In this document: positions 51,543 through 61,940 of the stretch, in pieces
Layout of the letters: each line of letters opens with the position of its first letter
Position numbering within the stretch: the stretch's first letter is position 1
NCBI GenBank assembly: GCA_009360345.1
Contig: SPDP01000002.1
Coordinates: 124,001 to 188,000 of the forward strand
Length of the DNA: 64,000 nucleotides
Direction of reading: 5' to 3'
Origin: Alcaligenaceae bacterium SAGV5
GTDB lineage: Bacteria; Pseudomonadota; Gammaproteobacteria; Burkholderiales; Burkholderiaceae_B
Notes under the pieces: generated by a model
What the model saw: the letters and a program-made list of their open reading frames with translations, nothing else
What the model was told of the DNA's origin: nothing
Database searches by the model: none
Position numbers and translations under genes: made by a program

Positions 51543-52186
51543 ATACACCTGCCCAGGACCCGAGACATGCCCAGGGCGACCTGTTCGAAAGTGGCGCCCG
51601 GTTCTCGATAGATACATCCTTTGAAACGGCAAGACGTTTCGCGCTCGACGATCACTCCTGGATCGAAATCGTGCCCGGCTGGATGTCGGGAGCTTCGCTG
51701 CTCTATGAGCAGATGCGCAGCAGGGTTCCATGGCTAGAACATGACCGGCGCCTGTTCAACAGGGTCTTTCGCGAGCCGCGCATGACGGCGACCTACCCGG
51801 ATCTTGCCGATGTGCCGGAGCAAGGCCTGCTGCAAGCCGTCCGTGCGCTCTCAAGCCACTACGGCGTGACTTACGACGGCTTGTGGATGAACCTCTATCG
51901 CAACGGGCAGGACAGCACCGGCTGGCATCGCGATCACCGCTCCTGCCGGAAGTCGGAATGCATCGTCCCGGTCTTGACGCTCGGAACGACCCGGCGCTTC
52001 CTGATCAGGCCGATCAAGGGCGGCAGCTCCATGACTTTCAAGCCCTCCTCCGGCGACCTGGTGGTAATGGGAGGGCGATCCCAGCAGGACTGGGTGCATT
52101 GCGTGCCCAAGGAACCGGGCATCGCGGGCGCGCGCATCAGCGTCAACTTCATGAGTACGGCGCAGGGCGTGCGGGACCGCCCATGA
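51539..52186 (+). CDS. alkB: AlkB-type 2-oxoglutarate-dependent DNA dioxygenase
   Basis: 215 residues from ATG 51539, ATGA-coupled to the fusion gene. Iron ligands His130 and Asp132 in STGWHRDHRS and His187 in DWVHCVP; LYRNGQDSTGWH precedes the site, and RISVNF binds 2-oxoglutarate. It oxidises 1-methyladenine and 3-methylcytosine. Its length and style are like the ALKBH2-type group. The same operon arrangement is known for ada-alkB in E. coli. Confidence 0.93.
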   Translation: MNTPAQDPRHAQGDLFESGARFSIDTSFETARRFALDDHSWIEIVPGWMSGASLLYEQMRSRVPWLEHDRRLFNRVFREPRMTATYPDLADVPEQGLLQAVRALSSHYGVTYDGLWMNLYRNGQDSTGWHRDHRSCRKSECIVPVLTLGTTRRFLIRPIKGGSSMTFKPSSGDLVVMGGRSQQDWVHCVPKEPGIAGARISVNFMSTAQGVRDRP

Positions 52187-52215
52187 ATCCGATGTGATGC
52201 GCAGCGCGTGAAATA

Positions 52216-52249
52216 AAAAACCCCGACCGTAACCGATCGGGGTTTCTTC
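52216..52249. terminator. Bidirectional rho-independent terminator between alkB and rplY
   Basis: Stem AACCCCGA / TCGGGGTT with a 10-base loop, A-run on one side and T-rich sequence on the other; serves the convergent alkB (+) and rplY (-). Confidence 0.9.
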
Positions 52250-52320
52250 AGACAGGCACGGCGGATCCGGCTTCGCCGGTCCGCAGCTGCCGCCCCCAGG
52301 GGGGCAGGCAGCGGGAAACC

Positions 52321-52908
52321 CTATGCAGCGGGGGTTTCCTCGGCGGCGGCGCCACCGGGCTTGGCGATGGCGGTCGCGATAACCGTGTCGCCAGCGGCCG
52401 GGAACGTCACGCCCTTGGGCGCCTTGACGTCGGACAGGTGGACGGACGAGCCGGCGATCATGTTGCCCAGGTCCACTTCGATGAACTGGGGCAGGTCGTT
52501 CGGCAGGCAGGTCACTTCGATTTCGGTCAACACGTGGTTGATGATCGCGCCGCTGAGCTTGACGGCGGGCGACGCCTCGGCGTTGATGAAGTGCAGCGGC
52601 ACCTTGGTGTGCAGGGCCTGGCCGGCGGCGACACGCTGGAAGTCCACGTGCAGCACTTGCTGCTTGTAGGGGTGCCATTGGACGGCGCGCAGCAGGACTT
52701 GCGAGGCCTTGCCTTCGAGTTGCATGCTCAGGATGGACGAGTGGAACTCTTCCTTGCGCAGGGCATGGTAGACCTCGTTGTGATCGAGTTCGATCGACAG
52801 GGGCGCTGCGTCGCCGCCATAGACAATGGCGGGAACACGGCCGGCGCGGCGCAGGCGGCGGCTCGCACTCGAACCCTGGACGCTACGCGAAGTGGCGTTG
52901 AATTGCAT
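52321..52908 (-). CDS. rplY: 50S ribosomal protein L25/Ctc
   Basis: 195 residues from ATG 52908 ([20 protein letters not shown]). [12 protein letters not shown] and the C-terminal Ctc domain ([15 protein letters not shown]) are typical. It binds 5S rRNA. An in-frame start at 52920 adds only four residues. Confidence 0.96.
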   Translation of the reverse strand: MQFNATSRSVQGSSASRRLRRAGRVPAIVYGGDAAPLSIELDHNEVYHALRKEEFHSSILSMQLEGKASQVLLRAVQWHPYKQQVLHVDFQRVAAGQALHTKVPLHFINAEASPAVKLSGAIINHVLTEIEVTCLPNDLPQFIEVDLGNMIAGSSVHLSDVKAPKGVTFPAAGDTVIATAIAKPGGAAAEETPAA

Positions 52909-53011
52909 GGTTTTCTCCAAAATGCGGCAGGCGATATGCCCGCTCGCGGTGCACGGAACGCGACCATCGCATTCCGTCCGGCAGCGCCGCGACCAGCGCT
53001 TCCGGCTCGCC

Positions 53012-53040
53012 CCGCCGCCCCGCGCGATGCGGGGCGGCGG
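53012..53040 (-). other. GC-rich hairpin between prs and rplY
   Basis: Perfect 12-bp stem (CCGCCGCCCCGC / GCGGGGCGGCGG) with a five-base loop, no T run. It may tune rplY expression within the prs-rplY transcript. Confidence 0.6.
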
Positions 53041-53049
53041 GAGCAGAAC

Positions 53050-54000
53050 TTATTCGACGAACAGCGAGCTGACCGAGTCGGCCCGCGAAATGCGCAGCAT
53101 GGTTTCACCGATCAGGGCCGCGCACGACAACTGGCGGATGCGGCTGCAATCCCGGACCTCGTCGCTGGCGGGGATGGTGTCGGTGACGACCAGCTCGTCC
53201 AGGTCGGATTCGGCGATGCGGCCCACCGCGCCGCCCGACAGCACGGCGTGCGTGCAATAGGCGTAGACGGCCAGCGCGCCGCGCTGCTTCAGGACCTGGG
53301 CCGCCTTGCACAGCGTGCCGGCGGTATCCACCATGTCGTCCATGATGATGCAGGTGCGGCCTTCGACGTCGCCGATGATGTTCATCACCTCGGACACGTT
53401 GGCGCGCGGACGGCGCTTGTCGATGATGGCCAGGTCGACCTCGAGGCGCTTGGCCAGCGCCCGGGCGCGCACCACGCCGCCCACGTCGGGCGACACCACC
53501 ATCAGGTTGGACAGGTTGCGCTTCCAGATGTCGCTGAGCAGGATGGGCGCGGCGTAGATGTTGTCCACCGGGATGTCGAAGAACCCCTGGATCTGGTCCG
53601 CGTGCAGGTCCATCGTCAGGATGCGGTCCACGCCCACGACCTGCAGCATGTTGGCCACGACCTTGGCCGAGATCGCGACGCGCGCCGAACGGGGGCGTCG
53701 ATCCTGGCGGGCGTAGCCGAAATACGGCATCGCCGCGGTGATGCGGCCGGCGGATGCCCGGCGCAGCGCATCGACCATGACCATGATTTCCATCAGGTTG
53801 TCGTTGGTCGGTGCACAGGTGGGCTGGAGGACGAATACGTCTTTACCGCGGACGTTCTCGTTGATTTCCACCATGACTTCGCCATCGGAAAACCGACCGA
53901 CGCTCATCTTGCCCAGTGGTATGCCGAGGTGGCTCGCGACGTCCGCCGCCAGCTTGGGGTTGGCTGTCCCCGTGAAAATCATGAAGCTTTCTTGCGCCAT
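53050..54000 (-). CDS. prs: Ribose-phosphate pyrophosphokinase
   Basis: 316 residues from ATG 54000. [80 protein letters not shown] and the PRPP loop [13 protein letters not shown] are all present. It makes PRPP from ribose-5-phosphate and ATP. Confidence 0.98.
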   Translation of the reverse strand: MAQESFMIFTGTANPKLAADVASHLGIPLGKMSVGRFSDGEVMVEINENVRGKDVFVLQPTCAPTNDNLMEIMVMVDALRRASAGRITAAMPYFGYARQDRRPRSARVAISAKVVANMLQVVGVDRILTMDLHADQIQGFFDIPVDNIYAAPILLSDIWKRNLSNLMVVSPDVGGVVRARALAKRLEVDLAIIDKRRPRANVSEVMNIIGDVEGRTCIIMDDMVDTAGTLCKAAQVLKQRGALAVYAYCTHAVLSGGAVGRIAESDLDELVVTDTIPASDEVRDCSRIRQLSCAALIGETMLRISRADSVSSLFVE

Positions 54001-54118
54001 GACGCATTGCCCGTGGCTGTGGCCCGGTGACCTGTAACCGAGGCCGATCGACAAAACAACAAAGCTGTTGATCCTGCGAAACACTGACAGGCATCAACAG
54101 CTTCTAGGTCAAAGACTG

Positions 54119-54195
54119 TGGCTGGGGAGGAAGGACTCGAACCCTCGCATGCCGGAATCAAAATCCGGTGCCTTGACCAACTTGGCGACTCCCCA
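54119..54195 (-). tRNA. tRNA-Gln (TTG anticodon)
   Basis: Reads TGGGGAGTCGCCAAGTTGGT at the 5' end, anticodon TTG within CCGGATTTTGATTCCGG, TTCGAGTCC T-loop, acceptor pairing, discriminator G73 and encoded CCA. Sits between prs and ispE, the usual order. Confidence 0.97.
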
Positions 54196-54284
54196 ACTCG
54201 TTACCCCCGCAGGAACTGCGTGGGCATCGAAACTTGCTGCGCTGGCGCCCGGCTGCGGCGGATCGCCTTCGATTCGGTGGCCGC

Positions 54285-55181
54285 TTACGCGGCCCAGTCC
54301 AGCAGCGGATGCGCATCGAGTCCGGCACAGGCCAGGTTCACTCTCAACGCCGGCAGCCCGCCGGGCTGGCCCTGCATTGTAGCGGCGATTTTATCCACCG
54401 CGCCATTGGCCCGCGCCTGCGTGTCGTACTCGACAAATAGGCACGCGCCCGATCCGGACATCCTGACCCGGGCGCCATCGAGCACCTGGGCAAGCACCGC
54501 CGAAACCCGCCCGACTTCCGAAAACCGGGCAAAAACGACGTTTTCCAGATCATTCCTGAAGGCATCGTTAAATGCACCCCGAGGAAAGTCCGCTATTTTG
54601 ACGCGTGGCGTATCTCTTGTCAATTCGGGGGCGCGGAAAACGTCTGCGGTCGGCACACTGGCATCCGGCTGGACCAGGACATACCAGCACGGCGGCAGGT
54701 CGATCGCGGTCAGCTCCTCGCCCACGCCCTCGGCGAAGGCGTTGCGGCCGAACACGAACACGGGCACATCCGCGCCCAGGGGCAGCGCGAGCCGCATCAG
54801 ATCGCGCCGCGGCAGGCCGGTGCCCCACAGGCGGTTCAGCGCCAGCAGCACCGTGGCCGCGTCGCTCGACCCGCCGCCCAGGCCGCCGCCCGCGGGAATC
54901 CGCTTCTCCAGGCCGATCTCGGCGCCCTGCGTACAGCCCGTGGCCTGTTGCAGGGCCCGCGCCGCACGCACGATCAGATCGGCGTCCTCGGACACGCCGG
55001 GCAGGTCATAGGCGCGGACGATGCGGCCATCGGGCCGGGCGCGGAAATGCAGCGTGTCCTGGAGATCGATGAAACGGAACACCGTCTGCAACAGGTGATA
55101 GCCGTCCGGCCGCCGGCCGACCACGTGCAGGAACAGATTGATCTTCGCGGGCGCGGGGACGTCGCGCAATTCGGCGGCCAT
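54285..55181 (-). CDS. ispE: 4-diphosphocytidyl-2-C-methyl-D-erythritol kinase
   Basis: 298 residues from ATG 55181. [20 protein letters not shown], the GHMP ATP loop [16 protein letters not shown] and MSGSGACLF. It phosphorylates CDP-ME in the MEP isoprenoid pathway. Seven bases separate it from lolB. Confidence 0.97.
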   Translation of the reverse strand: MAAELRDVPAPAKINLFLHVVGRRPDGYHLLQTVFRFIDLQDTLHFRARPDGRIVRAYDLPGVSEDADLIVRAARALQQATGCTQGAEIGLEKRIPAGGGLGGGSSDAATVLLALNRLWGTGLPRRDLMRLALPLGADVPVFVFGRNAFAEGVGEELTAIDLPPCWYVLVQPDASVPTADVFRAPELTRDTPRVKIADFPRGAFNDAFRNDLENVVFARFSEVGRVSAVLAQVLDGARVRMSGSGACLFVEYDTQARANGAVDKIAATMQGQPGGLPALRVNLACAGLDAHPLLDWAA

Positions 55182-55188
55182 GGCGGAC

Positions 55189-55776
55189 CTACGGGTTGAT
55201 GACGAGGCGCAGGTCCACGTCCTGCCCGCCTTCGCTGCGCGCCATCTGCAGCCGCGTGGGCCCCAGCGCATCATATTGCCGGGCGGTCACGCGCCAGCCC
55301 GCCTGGTCGAACACCAGCGGACGGCCCTGTTCGTCGCGCTCGGCCACGGTGGCGGGCGGCTGGGCCGCCAGGCGGCCACGCAGCCAGTCGCGCAGGCCGG
55401 ATACCGGGATGTCGCTGCCGAGCACGACCGCCACCAGCTCGTCGGGATCGGCGGCGCGGGTTTCCTTGCCGTTGGACTCACGCAGCAGCGCCTCGCCCGG
55501 CGCCGCCTCGACCCGCGCCACGGTCGAACCCAGCGGCGACACGAGGTCGAGCGCGAGACGGCTGCCATCGTCGCGCCATGCGAAGCTGCCCTGCACCGCG
55601 TTCTGCTTGCCACCCGCTTCCTCGATCCGCAGCGCGAACCGGCCCACCCGCGACAGCGAGCGGCTCTCGTCCGCGCCCTGGGGCGCGGGAATGGGGACAG
55701 GCACGGCACAGGCCGCCAGGATGGCGGCCAGCGCTCCCGCGGCGGCCACTCGGATCAGGCGCCGCGTACGGGTCAC
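55189..55776 (-). CDS. lolB: Outer-membrane lipoprotein LolB
   Basis: 195 residues from GTG 55776 (GTGA overlap with the TPR gene stop). Lipobox LAAC, then [40 protein letters not shown] and a C-terminal [14 protein letters not shown]. It receives lipoproteins from LolA and inserts them in the outer membrane. Confidence 0.93.
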   Translation of the reverse strand: MTRTRRLIRVAAAGALAAILAACAVPVPIPAPQGADESRSLSRVGRFALRIEEAGGKQNAVQGSFAWRDDGSRLALDLVSPLGSTVARVEAAPGEALLRESNGKETRAADPDELVAVVLGSDIPVSGLRDWLRGRLAAQPPATVAERDEQGRPLVFDQAGWRVTARQYDALGPTRLQMARSEGGQDVDLRLVINP

Positions 55777-57563
55777 AGCGTCACGTCGAGGCGCGCCAGC
55801 GTGCCCCGCAGCGCGGCGTTGGACGGATCCTTGGACTGGACCTCGCGCCACAGCTGGCGCGCGCGGGCCTGCTGGCCCGAGGCCCACAGCACCTCGCCCA
55901 GGTGCACGGCGATCTCGGCGTCGGGCCGGATCTCGTAGGCGCGCTCCAGGTAGGACAGCGCCTTCGCGTTGTCGCCCATGCGGTAATAGACCCAGCCCAT
56001 GCTGTCGACGATGAAGGGATCGTCGGGGGCGAGGTTCAAGGCCCGCTCGATCAGCCTCCTGGCCTCGGGCAGCCTGACGTTGCGGTCGGCCAGCGAATAG
56101 CCCAGGGCGTTGTACGCATGGGCGTGGTCGGGCTTGATCGCGATGATGCGGCGCAGCCGGCTTTCCATGTCGTCGATCCGGTTCTGCTGCTCGTACAGCA
56201 TGGCCAGGTCGTACATCAGGTCGGGCGCATCGGGATAGCGCTGGTTGGCCGCCTCGAGAACCTTGACCGCCTCGTCGCGATCGCCGGCGTTGCGCAGGAT
56301 CTGCGCCTCGGTCAGGGCGACCTGGCTGCCCTCGCGCACGTCGCGCGGATCGATCAGGGACAGGATGCGGCGGGCATCGTCCACGCGGCCCTGCTTTCCG
56401 CGCAGGACGGCCTGGCGCAGGCGCGCCGGCAGCGCGGCATCGGGGTCGTCGACCTTGGCCAGCAGGTCGAAGGCGTCGTCATAGCGCTGCTGGTCCTCGG
56501 CGATCTGCACGCGCAGGAACAGCGCGTTGTCCGCTTCGGGCAGCGGCGCGGCGCCCGTGGCCGTGCGCTGCTCGTGCACCTCCAGGTACTGCTTGAGGTA
56601 ACCGTCGGCATCCGCGGGGCGCTGCGACTGGTAGGCCAGCACGCCCTGCATGTAGAGGATCTCGAAATCCTCGGGATAGGCCCGCGCCAGGGCCTGGAGT
56701 TCGTCGCGCGCGCCGTCGTAGTCCTTCAGCGACGCCAGTGCGCGCGCCAGCAGCACGCGCAGGTTGCGGGATTCCGCATGCGTGGCGATGAAGGCGCGCG
56801 CACGCGCCACCGACTGGTCGGGCTCGGTTTCCACGCCCATCTGCAGGGCCAGCATGGCGGCCGCCTCGGAATCGGGCTGGGCGTCGAGCGCCGCGCGCGC
56901 CTCTTGCAGCGCGCGCGCCTTGTCGCCGGCGGCCGCGGCGACGCGCGACAGCGCCAGATGGGCTTCCGGCAGGTCGCGCACGTCGGCCAGCGCATCTTCC
57001 AGGATGGACAGCGCCTTGCGCTTGTCGTCCAGGCGGGCGACCACCCGGCGGGCGTCGACGATGGCCACGGACTTGTCCGGGGCCGCCGCGATGCGGGCCC
57101 GCAGCGCCGAACCCATGCCTTCGACCCGCCCGGCCGCCGCGGCCAGCGACAAGGCCGTCTGCCGGGCCTCGACATCGGCCGGGTCCAGCTCGGCCCAGAC
57201 CTGCGCGGCGTCGAGCGCCCGCATCAGGTCGCCGCCGGCCAGCGCGAACTCGACCGCGCGGCGCGCCAGGCGTGGATCGCGCGTTTTCTCGGCCAGGTCC
57301 AGCGTGGTGCTGGTGGCGGGCCCGAAGGCGCCCCGCTGCGCGGCCACCTCCGAGGCAAGCACCTGGAACAGGATCTCGGCGGACAGGTCGACGTTGGGTA
57401 GCGCCCTGGGCCCGATCGAACGCCCCATGGGGGACAGGCTCAGGCCAGGAACCAGCAGCTCGTCCGACGCCGGAGGCGCGTCCTGGGCCGACACGGCCGA
57501 TACGGCCGTCGCCAGCCCGACCCATGCGGCCGCCAGCTTCAAACGATGAACGTTAAACAACAT
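55773..57563 (-). CDS. TPR-repeat periplasmic protein
   Basis: 596 residues from ATG 57563. Signal peptide ending SAQD; many TPR-like helix pairs (DALADVRDLPEAHLALSRVA; ALGYSLADRNVRLPEARRLI; DSMGWVYYRMGDNAKALSYL). The final repeats are the best conserved. It lies directly upstream of lolB in most betaproteobacteria and is thought to help assemble envelope complexes; no precise role. Confidence 0.92.
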   Translation of the reverse strand: MLFNVHRLKLAAAWVGLATAVSAVSAQDAPPASDELLVPGLSLSPMGRSIGPRALPNVDLSAEILFQVLASEVAAQRGAFGPATSTTLDLAEKTRDPRLARRAVEFALAGGDLMRALDAAQVWAELDPADVEARQTALSLAAAAGRVEGMGSALRARIAAAPDKSVAIVDARRVVARLDDKRKALSILEDALADVRDLPEAHLALSRVAAAAGDKARALQEARAALDAQPDSEAAAMLALQMGVETEPDQSVARARAFIATHAESRNLRVLLARALASLKDYDGARDELQALARAYPEDFEILYMQGVLAYQSQRPADADGYLKQYLEVHEQRTATGAAPLPEADNALFLRVQIAEDQQRYDDAFDLLAKVDDPDAALPARLRQAVLRGKQGRVDDARRILSLIDPRDVREGSQVALTEAQILRNAGDRDEAVKVLEAANQRYPDAPDLMYDLAMLYEQQNRIDDMESRLRRIIAIKPDHAHAYNALGYSLADRNVRLPEARRLIERALNLAPDDPFIVDSMGWVYYRMGDNAKALSYLERAYEIRPDAEIAVHLGEVLWASGQQARARQLWREVQSKDPSNAALRGTLARLDVTL

Positions 57564-57731
57564 GGCACAATTCCTTGGCGTATCGCCGACGCCGTCCATA
57601 TTCGTTGATGTTAGCACTGCGCTTACCACCCAACGGCCGGCGGCGGCGGGCGCGGACACGCTGGACTCCAGGCTTTACTCATCGGACTGTCGGCCGCGCC
57701 AACAGTTCATCGCGCGCAAGCAGCAAACGCC

Positions 57732-58553
57732 ATGCCCGAACTTCCCGAAGTCGAAACCACCCGCCGGGGCATCGCGCCCACGGTGGAAGGGCGCGAACTG
57801 CGCCGCCTGATCGTGCGCGAACACCGGCTGCGGTGGCCCGTTCCCGCCGATCTCCCCGCCCTGGTCGAGGGACGCCGCGTCCTGGCCACGGGCCGGCGCG
57901 GCAAATACCTTTTGATGCAATTCGAGCATGGCTGGCTCATCGTCCACCTGGGCATGTCCGGCTCGCTGCGCCACGTGCATCCCGACGAGGCACCGCGCAA
58001 GCACGACCACGTCGATTGGGTGTTCGACCAGGCGGCGCTGCGCCTGCACGACCCCCGGCGCTTCGGCGCGGTGCTGTGGCACGCCGCGGCGTCGGGGCCG
58101 GTGGAAAACCACCCCCTGCTGGCCAGCCTGGGCATCGAGCCCTTCGATGACCGCTTCGACGGCGGCTGGCTGTTCCGCCACACCCGCCGCCGCAGCGCCC
58201 CCATCAAGCAGGCGCTGCTGATGGGCGACATCGTCGTCGGGGTCGGCAACATCTACGCATCGGAAAGCCTGTTCCGCGCCGGCATCCACCCGCGCACCGC
58301 GGCCGGGCGCATCTCGGCGGCCCGCTACGACAAGCTGGCCGCCGCGGTGCGCGCCACGCTGGACGACGCCATCCGCGCCGGCGGCAGCTCGCTGCGCGAC
58401 TATGTGGGCGCGGGCGGCGAATCGGGCTATTTCCAGATCGACGCGCGGGTCTACGACCGGGCGGGCCTGCCCTGCCGGGTTTGCGAGACGCCGATCCGCA
58501 GGCTGGTGCAAGGCCAACGAGCGACCTATTACTGCCCAAAATGCCAGAGATAG
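57732..58553 (+). CDS. mutM: Formamidopyrimidine-DNA glycosylase
   Basis: 273 residues. Pro2 and Glu3 ([13 protein letters not shown]), Lys in [10 protein letters not shown], helix-two-turn-helix [16 protein letters not shown] and the four-Cys zinc finger ([17 protein letters not shown]). It removes 8-oxoguanine and works with MutY, encoded just downstream. Confidence 0.98.
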   Translation: MPELPEVETTRRGIAPTVEGRELRRLIVREHRLRWPVPADLPALVEGRRVLATGRRGKYLLMQFEHGWLIVHLGMSGSLRHVHPDEAPRKHDHVDWVFDQAALRLHDPRRFGAVLWHAAASGPVENHPLLASLGIEPFDDRFDGGWLFRHTRRRSAPIKQALLMGDIVVGVGNIYASESLFRAGIHPRTAAGRISAARYDKLAAAVRATLDDAIRAGGSSLRDYVGAGGESGYFQIDARVYDRAGLPCRVCETPIRRLVQGQRATYYCPKCQR

Positions 58554-58578
58554 CGGGCTCCCCTATGGAACACATGAC

Positions 58579-59649
58579 ATGATTGCTTTTTCCCGGCGCG
58601 TGGCGCAGTGGCAGCGCGCGAACGGGCGGCATACGCTGCCCTGGCAGAACACGCAGGATCCCTATCGCATCTGGCTGTCGGAGATCATGCTGCAGCAGAC
58701 CCAGGTGGCGACGGTGATCCCGTACTACGAGCGCTTCCTGGCGAAGTTTCCCGCGGTGGCCGACCTGGCCGCCGCCGACGAAGGCGAGGTCATGGCCTTG
58801 TGGGCCGGGCTGGGCTACTACACAAGGGCGCGGAACCTGCATGCCTGTGCGCAGCGGGTGGTGTCGGACTGGGGCGGACGGTTTCCCCCCACGGCGGCGG
58901 ATATCGAGACGCTGCCCGGCATCGGCCGCTCGACGGCCGCGGCGATCGCTGCGTTCGCCTATGGCGAGCGCAGCCCCATCCTGGACGGCAACGTGAAACG
59001 CGTCTTCGCGCGCCATTTCGGCATCGAGGGCGATCCCACCAAGCGCGCGGTGGAACAACGCATGTGGGCCATCGCCCATGCCGAGGTGCCGGCCGACGGG
59101 CCCGAGGCGGCCGACGAGATGCGGCGCTACACGCAGGGCCTGATGGACCTGGGCGCCACGCTGTGCACCCGTGGCGACCCCGGCTGCGGGCGCTGCCCCG
59201 TGCGCGAATCCTGTGTCGCGCTGCGCGAGGCCAGGCAGCACGAGCTGCCCACGCCGCGCGAGCGCAAGGCCGTGCCCGAACGGCACACCGGCATGCTGGT
59301 GATCGAGAAAGCGGGCGAGATCCTGTTGCAGCGCCGGCCCTCGCCGGGCATCTGGGGCGGCCTGTGGAGCCTGCCCGAATTCGTCGACGGCGATCCCGCG
59401 CAGGCCTGCCGCATCCTGGGCGTGGCGCCGGCCGAGACCATACGGCTGCCGGTGTTCTCGCACACCTTCACTCACTTCAAGCTGCACGTGGAGCCCTGGC
59501 ACGTGCAGGCGGGCTCGCTGGCCCTGCGCGAAGGGGACCATCCTCAGGTCTGGCTGCCGTCCGGCGAACTGGCCGACGCGGCGCTGCCCGCGCCGGTGAA
59601 GAAACTGCTGAGCGGGCTGTTCGGCCGCAACGACCTGTTCCAGGCGTGA
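58579..59649 (+). CDS. mutY: Adenine DNA glycosylase
   Basis: 356 residues from ATG 58579. SEIMLQQTQVATVIPYYERF, HhH LPGIGRSTAAAIAAFAYGE with catalytic Asp in ILDGNVKRV, the 4Fe-4S Cys spacing C-x6-C-x2-C-x5-C (CTRGDPGCGRCPVRESC) and a NUDIX-like C-terminus. It removes A opposite 8-oxoG. Confidence 0.98.
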   Translation: MIAFSRRVAQWQRANGRHTLPWQNTQDPYRIWLSEIMLQQTQVATVIPYYERFLAKFPAVADLAAADEGEVMALWAGLGYYTRARNLHACAQRVVSDWGGRFPPTAADIETLPGIGRSTAAAIAAFAYGERSPILDGNVKRVFARHFGIEGDPTKRAVEQRMWAIAHAEVPADGPEAADEMRRYTQGLMDLGATLCTRGDPGCGRCPVRESCVALREARQHELPTPRERKAVPERHTGMLVIEKAGEILLQRRPSPGIWGGLWSLPEFVDGDPAQACRILGVAPAETIRLPVFSHTFTHFKLHVEPWHVQAGSLALREGDHPQVWLPSGELADAALPAPVKKLLSGLFGRNDLFQA

Positions 59650-59659
59650 GGACCAGGAA

Positions 59660-60391
59660 CTAGCCGCGCATCGTCACGCGCATCTGGTAGCGGTCCGACG
59701 GTCCGAGGACGTGCTGGTACTCGGTCGCCCGGCCATGCTGGTCGAACGCCACGCGCCTGACGTCCACCAGCGCCGATCCGATAGGCACCTGCAGGTCGCG
59801 GGCCAGGACCGGATCGGCCAGCGCCGCGCCCGCGGCCGCCTCTATCGTGAAATAGGGAAAACCGGCCCGCGCCATCAATTCGCTCAACGCGTGCCGGGAG
59901 AAGTCCTCGGGCTGGAAACCCGCGGCGATGTCCACCGGCAGCCAGGCCGTGCTGTGCAGGATGGGCAGATTGCCGCGCGTGCGCAGGCGCACGAGCTTCA
60001 TCACGCGCTCGCCCGGTTGCAGCAACAATCCGGTCTGCACCTGGAGCGGCGCCTCCACCTCCTCGAAAGACAGCAGCCGGGGCGTGCTGAGCGCGCGGCT
60101 TTCCGCGACCTGCGCCATGAAGCCCGACAGCGGCGTCTGCAAGGACACCACCGCCGCCGATTCGGCCACGAAGGTGCCGTCCCCCTGGCGCCGCTCGATC
60201 AGCCCCTGCTCCTCCAGGCCCTGCATCGCCCGCCGCACCGTGATGCGCGAGACGGAAAAGAGCCGGCACAGGGCATCCTCGGTCGGCAGCCGCTCGCCGG
60301 GCCGGTAGCGGCCGTTGGCGATGCCGTCCTTGATGACGGCGGAAATCTGGTGATGGAGCGGGGTTCCTAGGCTTCGGCTGAGTTTCTGCAT
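59660..60391 (-). CDS. GntR/HutC-family transcriptional regulator
   Basis: 243 residues from ATG 60391. Winged helix (HHQISAVIKDGIANGRYRPG; LPTEDALCRLFSVSRITVRR) and a UTRA effector domain (about 95-235). Divergent from the LeuCD/Bug operon, with palindromes in the shared gap, so it probably represses those genes until their substrate appears. Confidence 0.92.
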   Translation of the reverse strand: MQKLSRSLGTPLHHQISAVIKDGIANGRYRPGERLPTEDALCRLFSVSRITVRRAMQGLEEQGLIERRQGDGTFVAESAAVVSLQTPLSGFMAQVAESRALSTPRLLSFEEVEAPLQVQTGLLLQPGERVMKLVRLRTRGNLPILHSTAWLPVDIAAGFQPEDFSRHALSELMARAGFPYFTIEAAAGAALADPVLARDLQVPIGSALVDVRRVAFDQHGRATEYQHVLGPSDRYQMRVTMRG

Positions 60392-60458
60392 GGGTGCGCG
60401 GGGCCACGGGTCATGCCGTGGCGCGCCATTGTGGCACGTCCGTCGCATGGGTCCCGCT

Positions 60459-60493
60459 TTGCATAAAAATTGTTATGTTGTCATAATGATTAT
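60459..60493 (+). promoter_or_regulatory. Promoter and GntR operator candidates of the LeuCD-Bug operon
   Basis: -35 TTGCAT (60459-60464), 17-base spacer, -10 CATAAT (60482-60487). The palindrome TTATG-N4-CATAA (60473-60486) overlaps the -10, and ATAATGATTAT (60483-60493) follows. A bound repressor would occlude the promoter. Confidence 0.65.
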
Positions 60494-60527
60494 ACGATTT
60501 CACCCCTGATGGGGATGGGGAAACGAA

Positions 60528-61940
60528 GTGCCGATGCCGCGTACGCTCTTCGACAAAATCTGGGACGATCACGTGGTCGCCGATCTGGGTGACGGCTTCG
60601 CGCTGCTGCACGTGGATCGCCACCTGATCACGGACGCGGGCAGCAAGGCCCTGGTCGACATGCGCCGGCGCGGCCTGGAAATGCGGAATCCCGAACTGAC
60701 TTTCGCCTCTCCCGACCATTCCGTCTCCACCCTGCCGGGGCGCGCCGATCCGACGCCCCAGGGCGTACGGCTGCTGGGCGATCTGCGCCGCGAAGCGCAG
60801 GCGCGCGGGATCCGGGTCTTCGACGTGGGCAGCGGCTCCCAGGGCATCGTCCATGTGGTGGGACCCGAACAGGGCCTGACGCTGCCTGGCGCCCTGGTGG
60901 TGTGCGCCGACAGCCATACCTGTACCCATGGCGGGCTGGGCGCGCTGGGCTTTGGCATCGGCGCCAGCGAGTTCGTGCACATCGCCGTCACCCAGACCCT
61001 GGTCCAGGCCAAGCCGAAGAACATGCGGATACGCTTCGCCGGCCAGGCCGCCCCGGGCGTCTCGGCCAAGGACATGATCCTGCACGCCGCCGGGGTCGTC
61101 GGCACGGCCGGCGGCACCGGCCACGCCATCGAATACGCGGGCGAAGCCGTATCCGCGCTGGACGTGGAAGCCCGGTTGACGCTGTGCAATCTCTCGGTCG
61201 AACTGGGCGCCAAAATAGGCATGGTCGCCCCCGACGAAAAAACCTACGCCTATCTGCGCGGCCGGCCCTTCGCTCCCGCCGGACGGGACTGGGACACAGC
61301 GGCCGCCTACTGGCGCAAGCTGCACTCCGATGCCGACGCGCGCTTCGACCGCGAGGTGCTGATCGACATGGCCGGCATCGCGCCCCAGGTCACCTGGGGC
61401 ACCAGCCCCGAGCAGGTGGTAGCCATCGACGGCATCGTGCCCGATCCGGCCGGCTTCGACGACGCGCAGCGCCGGAACGCAGCGCAGGCCGCGCTCGACT
61501 ACATGGGGCTGAACCCGGGCCAGCGCATCGCCGGCACGCCCATCGACCGGGTCTTCATCGGCTCCTGCACCAACGCCCGCCTGTCGGACCTGCGCAGCGC
61601 CGCCGCCGTCGTCCGGGGCCGCAAGGTGGCCGCGCACGTCGAGGCCTGGGTCGTGCCCGGATCCGAGCGCGTCAAGCAGGCCGCCGAGGCCGAGGGGCTG
61701 CATGGGATCTTCCTCGCGGCCGGTTTCCAGTGGCGCGATCCCGGCTGTTCCATGTGCCTGGCCGCCAACGGCGACCTGGCCGCGCGCGGCCAGCGGGTCG
61801 TCTCGACATCGAACCGCAACTTCGTGGGCCGCCAGGGCCCCGGTGCGCGGACCCACCTGACCAGCCCGGCCATGGCCGCGGCGGCGGCCGTCGCCGGAGC
61901 GATCTGCGACGTCCGCGATTTCGAGGCAAGCCTGGCATGA
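60528..61940 (+). CDS. LeuC-like hydro-lyase, large subunit
   Basis: 470 residues from GTG 60528 (ATG 60534 also possible). Aconitase-superfamily features: ADSHTCTHGGLGALGFGIGA, SEFVHIAVTQTLVQAKPK, FIGSCTNARLSDLRSAA and the second Cys pair DPGCSMCLAANGD, giving the three 4Fe-4S ligands. Adjacent to Bug, GntR and enolase genes rather than leucine genes, so it probably dehydrates a dicarboxylate in a catabolic route (dimethylmalate or citramalate type), not isopropylmalate. Confidence 0.9.
   Translation: MPMPRTLFDKIWDDHVVADLGDGFALLHVDRHLITDAGSKALVDMRRRGLEMRNPELTFASPDHSVSTLPGRADPTPQGVRLLGDLRREAQARGIRVFDVGSGSQGIVHVVGPEQGLTLPGALVVCADSHTCTHGGLGALGFGIGASEFVHIAVTQTLVQAKPKNMRIRFAGQAAPGVSAKDMILHAAGVVGTAGGTGHAIEYAGEAVSALDVEARLTLCNLSVELGAKIGMVAPDEKTYAYLRGRPFAPAGRDWDTAAAYWRKLHSDADARFDREVLIDMAGIAPQVTWGTSPEQVVAIDGIVPDPAGFDDAQRRNAAQAALDYMGLNPGQRIAGTPIDRVFIGSCTNARLSDLRSAAAVVRGRKVAAHVEAWVVPGSERVKQAAEAEGLHGIFLAAGFQWRDPGCSMCLAANGDLAARGQRVVSTSNRNFVGRQGPGARTHLTSPAMAAAAAVAGAICDVRDFEASLA

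Noticed and set aside
55578..57401. 607-codon plus-strand ORF
   Set aside because: Complement of the TPR and lolB genes; both are well supported by signal peptides and repeats.
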